A stretch of DNA of 64,000 nucleotides from Sphingomonas sp. HMP9 (GTDB lineage: Bacteria; Pseudomonadota; Alphaproteobacteria; Sphingomonadales; Sphingomonadaceae): NCBI RefSeq assembly GCF_013374115.1, contig NZ_AP022673.1, forward strand, positions 3,870,501 through 3,934,500. Reading direction: 5' to 3'. Positions 54,714 through 63,807 of this stretch are shown one piece after another. Under the pieces are notes generated by a model that saw only the letters and a list, made by a program, of their open reading frames with translations, was not told the origin of the DNA and ran no database searches. How positions within the stretch are numbered: position 1 is the stretch's first letter; each line of letters opens with the position of its first letter. Both the position numbers and the translations under genes were made by a program.

Positions 54714-55223
54714 TCAGCGGGCGGAAAGCGAGATGGCGCCGAGCTCGGTCTTGCCCGAGGTTCGGGCCCCGGCGGCGAGCGGTACGGAGACGAGTTCGCG
54801 ACCGCCGGTTTCGCGGGCGGCCTCGACGTTGAGGACATACTGACCGGGCTTGAGGTCGGCGGGCAGGGGGATGGTGTATTGTCCCGGCGTCCGCGTCGCG
54901 CCGCTGATGCCGTCTGCGGGCATCGTCATGCTGCGGCCGCCCTTGCGCCACCATGCGCGAAGGTCCGCCAGCCATTTGGTGCCGGGGTCGTTCCCGCGCT
55001 TCTTCAGGTCGTACCAGACCGCGAGCGTCCGCGGCGTACCGCCACTGACCGGCTCCAGCCACACCGCGACATAGGGGCGATGATATTCGGCAACGTCGAG
55101 CCGCGGGATCGTGATCGTCACGGCGCCCGGCGGCGCGGCGTCGGCCGGCGACAGGAGGGCCGGCGAGAACAGGGCGGGTGCGGTGATCGCCCCGCCGAGC
55201 AACAGGAACGCGGTAGGACGCAT
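54714..55223 (-). CDS. DUF2271 periplasmic protein with a flavinylation-type motif
   Basis: This 169-residue protein from the ATG at 55223 has a signal peptide (MRPTAFLLLGGAITAPALFS to about 30). The body carries EYHRPYVAVWLEPVSGGTPR, LAVWYDLKKRGNDPGTKWLA and DLRAWWRKGG, typical of DUF2271. MPADGISGATRTPG contains D104-G-I-S-G-A-T110, which fits the D-G-x-S-G-A-T consensus to which ApbE attaches FMN in NqrC and RnfG. T110 is therefore a candidate covalent FMN site. The gene is 11 bases from the PepSY gene and 11 from DUF4198. Confidence 0.88.
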   Translation of the reverse strand: MRPTAFLLLGGAITAPALFSPALLSPADAAPPGAVTITIPRLDVAEYHRPYVAVWLEPVSGGTPRTLAVWYDLKKRGNDPGTKWLADLRAWWRKGGRSMTMPADGISGATRTPGQYTIPLPADLKPGQYVLNVEAARETGGRELVSVPLAAGARTSGKTELGAISLSAR

Positions 55224-55234
55224 GGCGAAACCCC

Positions 55235-55897
55235 TCAATGGACGAACAGGATGGCGAGCAAGACCGGCAGCGCGAGTCCGGCGGCGACGATCGGCCAGGT
55301 CGACGGCCGGTGCCGCGCGTGAAGCTGAAGCAGCAGGAGCCCAGTCAGCGTGAACAGGATGCACGCGCCCGCGAAGACGTCGATGAACCAGAACCACGCC
55401 GCACCCGCGTTGCGCCCCTTGTGCAGGTCGTTCAGGTACGAGATCCAGCCGCGGTCGGTGGTCTCCGCCGTGATCGCCCCGGTCGCGCGCGCGATGCTGA
55501 CCCAGCCATCGCCGCCAGGGCGGGGCAGCGCGACATAGGCGTCGCTGTCGGACCATTCGACGGGCTTGCCGGCAGGATCGAGCCCGACCGCCGCTGCGAC
55601 CGCCTTGGCGACGGGAATTGGGAGCGGCGCATCGGCACTATGCGGCGCACTGAGCATCTGGAGAAGCGGCCGTGGCAATGTGCCGCTCTTTTCCACGACG
55701 ATCGGTTTGGCGCCGATCGACGCGGCGTGATTGAGCGTGATCCCGGTGATCGCGAACAGCAGCATCGCGGCCAGCGACAGTGCCGCGCTGATCCAGTGCC
55801 AGCTGTGCAATTGCTTGAGCCACCACCCCCGCCACTTGCGTTTGCGCCGGGTATTCGTCGCGGGCGACACGGAGATTTGGGACGAGTTCACACTCAA
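55235..55897 (-). CDS. PepSY-associated membrane protein
   Basis: This 220-residue protein has an N-terminal membrane helix after LKQLHSWHWISAALSLAAML, a periplasmic PepSY-like domain (IPVAKAVAAAVGLDPAGKPV to YVALPRPGGDGWVSIARATG) and two C-terminal helices (WFWFIDVFAGACILFTLTGL, PIVAAGLALPVLLAILFV). RGWISYLNDLHKGRNAG and HSWHW offer His residues near the membrane. In flavin-linked systems such proteins are thought to pass electrons across the membrane. Start is uncertain: TTG at 55897 or GTG at 55891, neither with a good ribosome site. Confidence 0.85.
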   Translation of the reverse strand: MSVNSSQISVSPATNTRRKRKWRGWWLKQLHSWHWISAALSLAAMLLFAITGITLNHAASIGAKPIVVEKSGTLPRPLLQMLSAPHSADAPLPIPVAKAVAAAVGLDPAGKPVEWSDSDAYVALPRPGGDGWVSIARATGAITAETTDRGWISYLNDLHKGRNAGAAWFWFIDVFAGACILFTLTGLLLLQLHARHRPSTWPIVAAGLALPVLLAILFVH

Positions 55898-55997
55898 CCG
55901 CTATCCGCTACCAACGGCCAGATCAAGGCTATTGAGAATAGTTAGCAAAAAAGAGCTGGCACTCGACGGTGTTAGGAAACCGTCGAAGCGTCAGCGA

Positions 55998-56765
55998 TCA
56001 GTCGCCGCGGCGCGCGCGCTCGGCCATCTCGTTCAACTGCACCACGGCTTCCGGAAAGCGATGATCGGCTTCGGCGTTGCGCAAGGGGCGAACGCGTTCG
56101 ACGAGGATCTCGTTCGGCGTCGGCTGCTGCGTCCAGAGCGCCATGACCTCGTCCGCAAATGCTTCCAGCGGCATGTAACCCGGGCGCGTCTCCTGCCCGG
56201 GGGTAAGCGCGGTCTGCACGCCGGGAGGCGCGATCTCTAGGACCTCGACCTTGCCGTCCAGGACTCGCCGCAGGCTGACGGTGTAGGAGTGTATGGCCGC
56301 CTTGGTCGCCGAATAGGTCGGCGCCGCGGTGAGTGGCACATAGGCCAGGCCCGAAGTCAGGTTGACGATCGTGCCGCCGGACTGGGCCGAGAGGTGGTCG
56401 ACCAGCGCATTGGTCAACCGGATTGGCCCCAGCAGGTTCGTGACGATCGTCGCCTCGGCATCGGCGAGATCGCGGCGAGTCGAGGCATCCTCCAGCTTCA
56501 TAATGCCGGCATTGTTGACCAGCACGTTGAGCGACGGATGCTCGGCGACCAGCCTCTGCGCGAAGTCTTCGATCGCGGCGGAATCGTCGATGTCGAGCGT
56601 CATCGCGGTCATGTTCTCGCGCCCGGCGATAGCCTCTTCGAGCGCCTCTCGACGCCGGCCGGCAACGATCACCGTGTTGCCCGCGTCGTGGAGGCGCTGC
56701 GCCAGCGCGGCGCCGATACCCGACCCGCCGCCGGTGATGAGGATGGTGTTGCCGGTCGGGTTCAT
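55998..56765 (-). CDS. SDR family oxidoreductase
   Basis: This 255-residue short-chain dehydrogenase has the NAD(P) motif TGGGSGIG (11-18), NNAG in LNVLVNNAGIMKL, and the YSATK catalytic Tyr/Lys. It resembles DltE-type SDRs (WTQQPTPNEILVERVRPLRNA). The ATG at 56765 follows AGGAG by seven bases. Substrate unknown. Single gene, divergent from the flippase gene. Confidence 0.9.
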   Translation of the reverse strand: MNPTGNTILITGGGSGIGAALAQRLHDAGNTVIVAGRRREALEEAIAGRENMTAMTLDIDDSAAIEDFAQRLVAEHPSLNVLVNNAGIMKLEDASTRRDLADAEATIVTNLLGPIRLTNALVDHLSAQSGGTIVNLTSGLAYVPLTAAPTYSATKAAIHSYTVSLRRVLDGKVEVLEIAPPGVQTALTPGQETRPGYMPLEAFADEVMALWTQQPTPNEILVERVRPLRNAEADHRFPEAVVQLNEMAERARRGD

Positions 56766-56961
56766 GCCGCGTCTCCTGGTGATAGCGGCCGTATAACGCA
56801 GCGACGCGTGTTCGGTGCCGTCCTGCATCACCGCTCGTCCTCGGTTGCCGCGCCTGTGGTCAAGCGATCATCGTCCCATCGGCTCGGACGACGACCCTCT
56901 CAGCTCGAGTGATAATGCGACGCTTGTGACGCGGGGCCGCCCCCGGTAGGTCGAAAGCATC

Positions 56962-58284
56962 ATGTCCAGCGTTCAGCGTCCTCCGATCCAGCGATCCCGC
57001 GGCCATGTGCTACGCTCGATCGGGCACAATCTCGGTTGGCTCGTCGGCAGCCGGGGCGTCGTTGCCGTCCTGTCGCTCTTGTATCTCGGCATCGCGGCGC
57101 GCACGCTGGGCGTGACCGGTTTTGGTCGATTTTCGTTGATCACCGGGGCGGCGCAGGCACTCGCGACGCTGGTCGCCTTCCAGAGCTGGCAAGTGATCGT
57201 CCAGTTCGGCGTCGGCCTTTCGCATGGCGAGGACGAGCCCAAGCTCGCGCGCCTGTTTCGCGGCAGCTTCGTCCTGGACCTGGGAAGCGCGTTGATCGGC
57301 GCCGCGCTGGCGATCGCCATCCTCGAACTCTGGAGCGATGCCTTCGGGATCGGCGCAACGCTCAAGCGGGCCGCGCTCATCTTCACCGTCGTCCAGCTCG
57401 TGACGATCCGGTCCGCCGCCGTCGGCATACTGCGGCTGAGGGACAAGTTCAGGCTGGCAGCGATCGCCGACAGCATAACGCCCATTGCGCGCGCGATCGG
57501 CGCCATACTCGTCATGATCGTTCATCCGACCGTTCAGGCGTTCCTGGCGGTCTGGGCCGTCGCCGAGGTGCTCACATCGGCCACCTATTGGGGCATGGTG
57601 GCGCATATCGGCGACCTGAAGCTCTTGTGGAACGGCATCGGCTTCAAGCGGATGATCCGGGAGAATGACGGCATATTGAACTTCGCGCTCAGCACGAACG
57701 CCAGTTCGACGCTGGCGCTGGCGAGCAAGCAATTGCCGCTGTTGGCGGTAGGCAACGAACTCGGCGTCGCGGCGGCCGGTACGTTTCGCCTTGCCGCCCA
57801 GCTGGCGCAGTCGCTCGGGAAGATCGGCCAGCTCATCTCGCGGGCGGCGTTCCCCGAAATCGTGCGCGCGCTGCAGGAGGCGAAGGATCATGCGGTGCAA
57901 CGGATCGTCCTGCGAACCGTGGTGATGAGCACGGTCGCGGGGGCGGCCATCATGCTGATCGCGCTGCTGTTCGGGAAATCGGTGCTCAAGCTGGTGGGCG
58001 GGCACGTGTTCGGTCAAGGCCATCTGGTGCTGGTGTGGATGGCGGCGGCGGGCGCGATCGACCTGGTCGCGGTCGGTCTGGATACCGTGTTGACCGCGCG
58101 CGGCTATGCCGGACGCATCTTCCTGATCCGGATCGTCAGCGTCGCGGTCATGCTGGCGACGGCGCTGGTCACGTTGCCGCTGTGGGGGGAAGTCGGGATG
58201 GCGATCGCCGTCGTCGCCGGTTCGGTCACGGTGACGAGCCTGCTGTTCGCCATAACCTATGCCAAGAAGAGCCAGTCGGTTTAA
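56962..58284 (+). CDS. Polysaccharide flippase-like membrane protein (Wzx/MATE-like fold)
   Basis: This 440-residue protein has about 12-14 membrane helices. HNLGWLVGSRGVVAVLSLLY then ARTLGVTGFGRFSLITGAAQ is the typical opening of oligosaccharide flippases, and GVAAAGTFRLAAQLAQSLGK follows in the middle. It probably moves lipid-linked glycan units across the inner membrane. A convergent GT2 gene lies 13 bases away, so a small surface-glycan locus is likely. Confidence 0.87.
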   Translation: MSSVQRPPIQRSRGHVLRSIGHNLGWLVGSRGVVAVLSLLYLGIAARTLGVTGFGRFSLITGAAQALATLVAFQSWQVIVQFGVGLSHGEDEPKLARLFRGSFVLDLGSALIGAALAIAILELWSDAFGIGATLKRAALIFTVVQLVTIRSAAVGILRLRDKFRLAAIADSITPIARAIGAILVMIVHPTVQAFLAVWAVAEVLTSATYWGMVAHIGDLKLLWNGIGFKRMIRENDGILNFALSTNASSTLALASKQLPLLAVGNELGVAAAGTFRLAAQLAQSLGKIGQLISRAAFPEIVRALQEAKDHAVQRIVLRTVVMSTVAGAAIMLIALLFGKSVLKLVGGHVFGQGHLVLVWMAAAGAIDLVAVGLDTVLTARGYAGRIFLIRIVSVAVMLATALVTLPLWGEVGMAIAVVAGSVTVTSLLFAITYAKKSQSV

Positions 58285-58297
58285 GGCGCGTGCAGTG

Positions 58298-59350
58298 TCA
58301 GGCCGCGCGGCGTCGATTGGCAGCACCGGGCAGGTAGGTCGACCATGCACTGCCGATCCATTGCCGGGCGCTGGGGCCCAGCAGGTTGGTCGGCAATCGC
58401 GTCAGGAACGCCTTGATCGCCTTGGCGCGGCCGATCTTCGGGATCATGGCGCGGCAGGCGAGGAGCCAGAAATAGTCGCTCGCCGTCGCAAGCGCGTCCT
58501 GGTCGAACACCTGCGTGGCGTCGTTCGCCTGGCGTAGCCGCGCCAGCCATTGCCGGGCCCAGACCAGGAAATCCTCATCGACATCGGCATCGCGCAGATC
58601 GGCAAAGCCGAGCAGGACGTGTCGTTCGATATCTTGGCGGGTGGCATCGATCCGCAGCGATTCCAGCATCGGCTGGATCAGGGTTTGCCGGCTGGTCAGG
58701 ATTTCGCCGCGAAACTGGCGGACGGTCTGCTCCGGGTGCAGGCGACGGTCGATCAGCGTCTCGGGCAGGTTCGCAAGATCATGGTCCCGCTGTAGGCGGA
58801 CGAACATGTCGACGTCCTCGCAGACGCGGTAGCGGGGGTCGTATCGATACGCCTGCAAGATGTCGGCGCGCCCGGTGACGGAGGATTGCTGGAAGGCGGA
58901 CCGGAACACCAGCCAGGCAGCGATCATCGGCGGGCTGAGCGGCGGCATGCGAGTGCCGCGCTTGTGCGATCCGTCGCTGTTCATCTTGCCGGCGGCCGAT
59001 CCGACCATGGCGATAGCAGGATTGTCGCGCAGGAAATCGACCTGATGCTGCAATCGGGTCGGTCTTGCCGTGTCATCGCTGTCCAGCCAGGCGATGTAGT
59101 CTCCGCGTGCGGCGGCAAGGGCGGTGTTCCGCGTTTCCGGGATGCCGCGATTGGCGTCGTGGCGCAGGTATCGCAGGCGCGTATCGGCAAAGCCCGCGAT
59201 CAGGTCTGGCGTGGCATCGGTCGATCCGTCGTCGACGACGATCACCTCGGTATCGGGCAGCGTCTGCGCAAGCGCGCTGGCGATCGCATCGCCGACATAC
59301 TGGGCGCGATTGAACGTCGGGATGAGAATGGATACCGTTGGTTTGCGCAT
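58298..59350 (-). CDS. Glycosyltransferase family 2 protein
   Basis: This 350-residue GT-A enzyme begins PTVSILIPTFNRAQYVGDAI, has VIVVDDGSTDATPDLI for the nucleotide site and IAWLDSDDTARP, which contains the DxD-type metal motif, followed by YRVCEDVDMFVRL. No membrane segment is evident. The start is the ATG at 59350; a GTG at 59356 is also possible. It probably builds the glycan handled by the convergent flippase. Confidence 0.88.
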   Translation of the reverse strand: MRKPTVSILIPTFNRAQYVGDAIASALAQTLPDTEVIVVDDGSTDATPDLIAGFADTRLRYLRHDANRGIPETRNTALAAARGDYIAWLDSDDTARPTRLQHQVDFLRDNPAIAMVGSAAGKMNSDGSHKRGTRMPPLSPPMIAAWLVFRSAFQQSSVTGRADILQAYRYDPRYRVCEDVDMFVRLQRDHDLANLPETLIDRRLHPEQTVRQFRGEILTSRQTLIQPMLESLRIDATRQDIERHVLLGFADLRDADVDEDFLVWARQWLARLRQANDATQVFDQDALATASDYFWLLACRAMIPKIGRAKAIKAFLTRLPTNLLGPSARQWIGSAWSTYLPGAANRRRAA

Positions 59351-59590
59351 CCCCACGGCTTAAGCGAATGCCTTGCCAAACGCCAACGCCGCCCCGGCTC
59401 TGCGTCGGCGGCGACCCGGTCACGGCTGGACTAGACAGCCAGGTGGCGCTGCATAACCGCGGGAGCGGCGTGCGGCATCCTGCCACCTGCTATCCCTTAA
59501 ACGCCCAGTTTCACTAAGAAGATTGCGTCGTCCCGGTTGTCCGCTAGGCTCGAACGGGATTGGTTGGATCGTTTTGAATCCGGGGGAACT

Positions 59591-61156
59591 ATGGCAATTC
59601 AAGCCCGGAGGGGCATTGTCGAACGGATGTTCGCGCGCAAATCCATCGCGCAGGTGCAACGGGAAACCGCGTCAAGCGAACTGAAGCGGACGCTGGGCAA
59701 ATGGAACCTGCTGATGCTGGGCATCGGCTGCATCATCGGCGCGGGGATCTTCGTGCGGACCGGGTCCGCCGCTGCGCTGCATGCCGGGCCGGCGGTGCTG
59801 TTGTCGTTCGTGGTGGCAGGCATCGTCTGCGCGTTCGCCGGGCTGTGCTATGCCGAGCTGTCGTCGACATTGCCCGTGTCGGGATCGGCCTACACCTACG
59901 GCTACACCACGCTCGGCGAGTTCGTCGCGTGGATGATGGGCGCGCTGCTGCTGCTCGAATACGGGCTGGCGGCGTCGGTCGTGGCGGTCGGCTGGTCGGG
60001 CTATGTCGTCAGCCTGCTGGCGGATTTCGGGCTGCACATTCCGCCGCAGTTCACGGGGCCGGCGGGGTACCCGCTGATCCGCGGCGGCGTGCCGGTGCTC
60101 GTCGACGGACAGCCGGTGACGACGATCTTCAACCTGCCAGCGTTCCTGATCTGCCTCGCGCTCGCCGCTCTGCTGGTCCGCGGCGTATCGGAATCGGCCA
60201 AGGTCAACACGATCATCGTCGCGATCAAGGTCGGCGTGCTGGTCGCCTTCATCGCGGTCGGCGGCACGATCGTGCTGACCCACCTGAACGAACTGGTCGC
60301 GCGCAACTGGACGCCGTTCATCCCCGCCAACCAGGGCGAGGGCAAGTTCGGCGTCGACGGCGTCATGCGCGCCGCCTCGATCGTATTCTTCGCCTATGTC
60401 GGTTTCGAGGCGATATCGACGGCGGGGCAGGAGGCCAAGGATCCCAAGAAGGACATGCCGTTCGGGATCATCGGCGCGCTGATCGTCTGTACCCTGATCT
60501 ACATGCTGGTCGCCGCGATCATGACGCTGCTGGTGCCCTATACCGCGCTCAACGTGCCCGATCCGGTCGCGGTGGTGGTCGACAGTTTCGGCCCGACCTG
60601 GAGCTGGCTCGCCAAGATCATCAAGATCGGCGCGATCATCGGCCTGACGTCGGTGGTGCTGGTGCTGATGTACGGCCAGACCCGGATCTTCTACACTATG
60701 GCGCGCGACGGCCTGTTGCCGCGCGTGTTCGCGACCGTGCATCCGGCGTTCAAGACACCCTATGTCAACACGGTGCTGGTCGGCGTCATCACCGCAGTGG
60801 CGGCAGGGTTCTTCGACATCAACGTGCTGGGCGACATGACCTCGGTCGGCACGCTGTCGGCGTTCTCGATCGTCTGCCTGTCGGTCATATATCTGCGCCG
60901 CGCAGCACCCGACCTGCCGCGCGGCTTCACCGTACCGCTCTATCCGGTCGTGCCCCTGCTGGGCATCGCGTCGTGCGTCTACCTGATCACCACGGTGCCG
61001 ATGAAGGTGCTGGTGTTCTTCCTCTGGTACATGGCGGGCGGGGTGGTGCTGTATTTCGCGTACGGCATCCGCCACTCGAATCTGCAGCGCGGCGAATTGC
61101 AGGAGGATGCGCCCGACATGGGCGAGTATGTCGCCCCGGTCGGGGAGCAGCCCTGA
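59591..61156 (+). CDS. APC family amino acid permease (cationic amino acid transporter-like)
   Basis: This 521-residue permease has 12-13 helices. TLGKWNLLMLGIGCIIGAGIF with the GxG substrate motif of helix 1, CYAELSSTLPVSGSAYTYGY, and FFAYVGFEAISTAGQEAKDP are typical of the CAT-like branch (YhdG type). The ATG at 59591 follows CGGGGGAA; a longer frame from 59537 is unlikely. Single gene. Confidence 0.92.
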   Translation: MAIQARRGIVERMFARKSIAQVQRETASSELKRTLGKWNLLMLGIGCIIGAGIFVRTGSAAALHAGPAVLLSFVVAGIVCAFAGLCYAELSSTLPVSGSAYTYGYTTLGEFVAWMMGALLLLEYGLAASVVAVGWSGYVVSLLADFGLHIPPQFTGPAGYPLIRGGVPVLVDGQPVTTIFNLPAFLICLALAALLVRGVSESAKVNTIIVAIKVGVLVAFIAVGGTIVLTHLNELVARNWTPFIPANQGEGKFGVDGVMRAASIVFFAYVGFEAISTAGQEAKDPKKDMPFGIIGALIVCTLIYMLVAAIMTLLVPYTALNVPDPVAVVVDSFGPTWSWLAKIIKIGAIIGLTSVVLVLMYGQTRIFYTMARDGLLPRVFATVHPAFKTPYVNTVLVGVITAVAAGFFDINVLGDMTSVGTLSAFSIVCLSVIYLRRAAPDLPRGFTVPLYPVVPLLGIASCVYLITTVPMKVLVFFLWYMAGGVVLYFAYGIRHSNLQRGELQEDAPDMGEYVAPVGEQP

Positions 61157-61183
61157 GCCACTCCCCGCGACCCGCCGCGCGCG

Positions 61184-61930
61184 TCAGGCGAAGATCGTTT
61201 CCAGATCGCTTGGCGCGGCGCCTTCCTTCACGTCGCGCAACTCGACGTAGATCGCGGCCTGGACGGTGCACAGGACCATCGTCGTGACGACACCGACAGC
61301 GGTCGTGATCAGGACGCTAAGCGTGGTTGGAGTCTGCGCCGCTGCGTTCAGCAGGCCGGCCGGCGCCTGGAGGACCAGGATGACGATCCAGCAGACCAGC
61401 AACAGCCCGAAGATCTTCCACCGCGATCCCTTGGTCAGCGCACGGCTGCGACCGAAGCTCTCGACGACGCCGACGCGTTCCTGGACATAGGCGGGGACGG
61501 CGACCGACCAAGCCACGTAGAGCATGACCCCCGGCACGAACAGCAGCATGAAGCCCAGGCCGATGCCGAGGCCCATGAGGATCGTCAGTCCGATCATCGG
61601 CAGCAGCATCGCGAAGCCGGCCTTCAGGCAGCCGGCGAACCCGGGGCGCTCGCCGACCAGATCGCTGATCGTCGCGCGGGTGATCGCGACCTGGAGAACC
61701 GCCGATCCGACCCAGGCGAGAAGACCGCCAACGACCGCCGCGATCACGGACGGGCCGGCGAACCCCGGTCCGCCGACATCGACGCGCCAAAGTCCCGCGA
61801 TCAGTTGCGGTATGCCCGACAGGATCGCGGCCAAGCCAATGAAGAGCGCCGCGTTGCGCCCGATCGCGCCGAAGGCGCGGCTCAGGACGCGTCCCATGTC
61901 GAAGGTTTCGGCGATCGCAGTACTGGCCAT
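61184..61930 (-). CDS. Hypothetical multi-pass membrane protein
   Basis: This 248-residue protein from the ATG at 61930, with GGGGGGAAAG upstream, has about six helices (AALFIGLAAILSGIPQLIAG, MLLPMIGLTILMGLGIGLGF, LLFVPGVMLYVAWSVAVPAY). RSRALTKGSRWKIFGLLLVC is the basic loop typical of the DUF975/glycerophosphodiesterase-membrane-domain type of protein. Function unknown. It is divergent from the DUF4129-DUF4350-MoxR genes. Confidence 0.78.
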   Translation of the reverse strand: MASTAIAETFDMGRVLSRAFGAIGRNAALFIGLAAILSGIPQLIAGLWRVDVGGPGFAGPSVIAAVVGGLLAWVGSAVLQVAITRATISDLVGERPGFAGCLKAGFAMLLPMIGLTILMGLGIGLGFMLLFVPGVMLYVAWSVAVPAYVQERVGVVESFGRSRALTKGSRWKIFGLLLVCWIVILVLQAPAGLLNAAAQTPTTLSVLITTAVGVVTTMVLCTVQAAIYVELRDVKEGAAPSDLETIFA

Positions 61931-62059
61931 GTGTCTTTCCCCCCGGAACGGCATTCGCGCCGCAAGTCGCAAGTCGCAAGACGTAACGCGACAGCGATCC
62001 TTGTCCAGCCTGTTCCGCGCGCTTCCCACCGCCGCCGGACATGCTAAGAATGCCCGTCG

Positions 62060-62686
62060 ATGGGGCAGGTCACACCACAGCAGGGGCAGCCGCCGGTCGA
62101 CGGCGACATCGCATCGGCATGGGCGCGGACCCGCGCGGATACGTCAATTCAGTTCGACCTGCCTGCGTTCACGCCGCCCGAACCACCGCAGTGGCTGCGA
62201 TGGTTGCTGGAGCATCTCGACGGGATCGGGGCCGTCGGCAAGGTCCTCTTCTGGATCGCGCTGGTCGCGGCGGGGGTCGCGCTGGTCGCGTTGATCGTCC
62301 GGCTCGTCCGACGCTTCACGTTCCGTGGGTCGGCATCGCAGGATACGAGTGCACCCTGGCAGCCGGAGGCAAGCGCCGCGCGCGCGTTGCTCGCCGAGGC
62401 CGATGCGATGGCCGACGCGGGACAGTATGATGCGGCGGCACGGCTGTTGCTGCATCGCAGCCTGGAGGACGTCGCGCGGCATCGCCCGGCGCTGGTCCGC
62501 CCCGCTGCGACGACGCGCGAGATCGGCGGCGCCGACGCGTTTCCCGTCGCCGCGCGCGGCGCCTTCACGCCGATCGCCACGGCGGTCGAGCGAAGCCTGT
62601 TCGGTGGTCGCGCGCTCGCCCGCGAGGACTGGGACGCGGCGCGTACCGCCTATCGCGACTTCGCCTTGCCGGGGGCGTGGGCATGA
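62060..62686 (+). CDS. DUF4129 domain membrane protein
   Basis: This 208-residue protein has one membrane helix (VLFWIALVAAGVALVALIVR) after a periplasmic-type N-terminus, followed by a helical cytoplasmic domain (ARALLAEADAMADAGQYDAA, LLLHRSLEDVARHRPALVRP). It belongs to DUF4129, commonly found with DUF4350, MoxR ATPases and DUF58 proteins, as here. It overlaps the next gene by four bases. Confidence 0.82.
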   Translation: MGQVTPQQGQPPVDGDIASAWARTRADTSIQFDLPAFTPPEPPQWLRWLLEHLDGIGAVGKVLFWIALVAAGVALVALIVRLVRRFTFRGSASQDTSAPWQPEASAARALLAEADAMADAGQYDAAARLLLHRSLEDVARHRPALVRPAATTREIGGADAFPVAARGAFTPIATAVERSLFGGRALAREDWDAARTAYRDFALPGAWA

Positions 62687-63807
62687 GCGCCACGCCGTTT
62701 GCGACGTTCGGCACGGGGCGGACGATGGGCATCGTCGTCGCCGTCGCGGTCATCGGCTTTGCCGCGTTCCTGCTGCTGACGGCCTATGCGCCCGATCTCC
62801 GGCCTGGGCGCGATGGTGGTGGCCACGCGCTGTCGACCTCGGCTGTCGGGTTCAAGGGCGTGGTCGACCTGATGCGCGATACCGGCACGCCCGTCGCGCT
62901 GATCCGCGATCCCGCGGCGTTGCGGGGGCAGGCGCTGGTGATCGCCACGCCCGGAGCGGAGGTCACGCCAAAGGCCATGCGCGAGTTCCTGACCGCGCGG
63001 GGTGGCCGGCCGACGCTGATCGTCCTGCCGAAATGGGCGGTGCGACGGCAGACGACCAATCCCGCCTGGGTCGAGCAGTCGGGCATGCTGCCCGAGACCG
63101 CCGCGATCGCACCTGTCCGCGGTCTTGGCGGGATTGCAGCCTGCCGGACGGGAACGCGCCAGTTCCTGTGCGGGCCGGGTGCCAAGCCGGTTCTGGGAAC
63201 GGCGGACGGCGTCATGTTGGCGCGGATCGGCGTTCGCCCGCTCTGGGTTCTGGCGGATCCCGATATTCTCGATAATCACGCGCTTGCGACACTGGCCGGC
63301 GCACGGCGGGCAGTTACGGTTCTGGGCGCCGTCTCGACCGAGCCCGAACGTCCGATCGCGTTCGACCTTACGCTCAACGGGTTCGCGCGCCGGCCCAATC
63401 TGCTGAAGCTCGCGTTCGAGCCGCCCTTCTTTTCGCTGACGCTGTGCCTATTGGCGGCGGCCGCGCTCGCCGCCTTTCATGCGTCGGTGCGCTTCGGCGT
63501 GCCCGAACGCGAGGATCGCGCGCTGGCCCTCGGCAAGCTTGCGCTGGCGGACAACGTCGCTGCACTGCTGCGCCTGGCGAAGCGGTCGCATCGCACGGGC
63601 GCCGCCTATGCGACGCTGGTCGCGGACGATGTCGCACGCGCGACCGGGACGCGGCTGGGGGGCGATGCGCTGGTCGCGTATCTCGACGGGCTGGGCTCGA
63701 CACCGACCTACTCATCGCTCGCCCGCACCGCCGCCGAGGCGCGCGACGATGCCGAACTGCTCGCCGCCGCGCAGGCGCTCCACCGCTGGAAGGAAACGAT
63801 CAATTGA
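62683..63807 (+). CDS. DUF4350 domain protein
   Basis: This 374-residue protein has an N-terminal membrane helix (GIVVAVAVIGFAAFLLLTAY), a periplasmic domain resembling DUF4350 (GGGHALSTSAVGFKGVVDLM, RDPAALRGQALVIATPGAEV), a second helix (LTLCLLAAAALAAFHASVRF) and a cytoplasmic tail. The ATG at 62683 overlaps the DUF4129 stop. It overlaps the MoxR gene by four bases, so all three are coupled. Confidence 0.82.
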   Translation: MSATPFATFGTGRTMGIVVAVAVIGFAAFLLLTAYAPDLRPGRDGGGHALSTSAVGFKGVVDLMRDTGTPVALIRDPAALRGQALVIATPGAEVTPKAMREFLTARGGRPTLIVLPKWAVRRQTTNPAWVEQSGMLPETAAIAPVRGLGGIAACRTGTRQFLCGPGAKPVLGTADGVMLARIGVRPLWVLADPDILDNHALATLAGARRAVTVLGAVSTEPERPIAFDLTLNGFARRPNLLKLAFEPPFFSLTLCLLAAAALAAFHASVRFGVPEREDRALALGKLALADNVAALLRLAKRSHRTGAAYATLVADDVARATGTRLGGDALVAYLDGLGSTPTYSSLARTAAEARDDAELLAAAQALHRWKETIN

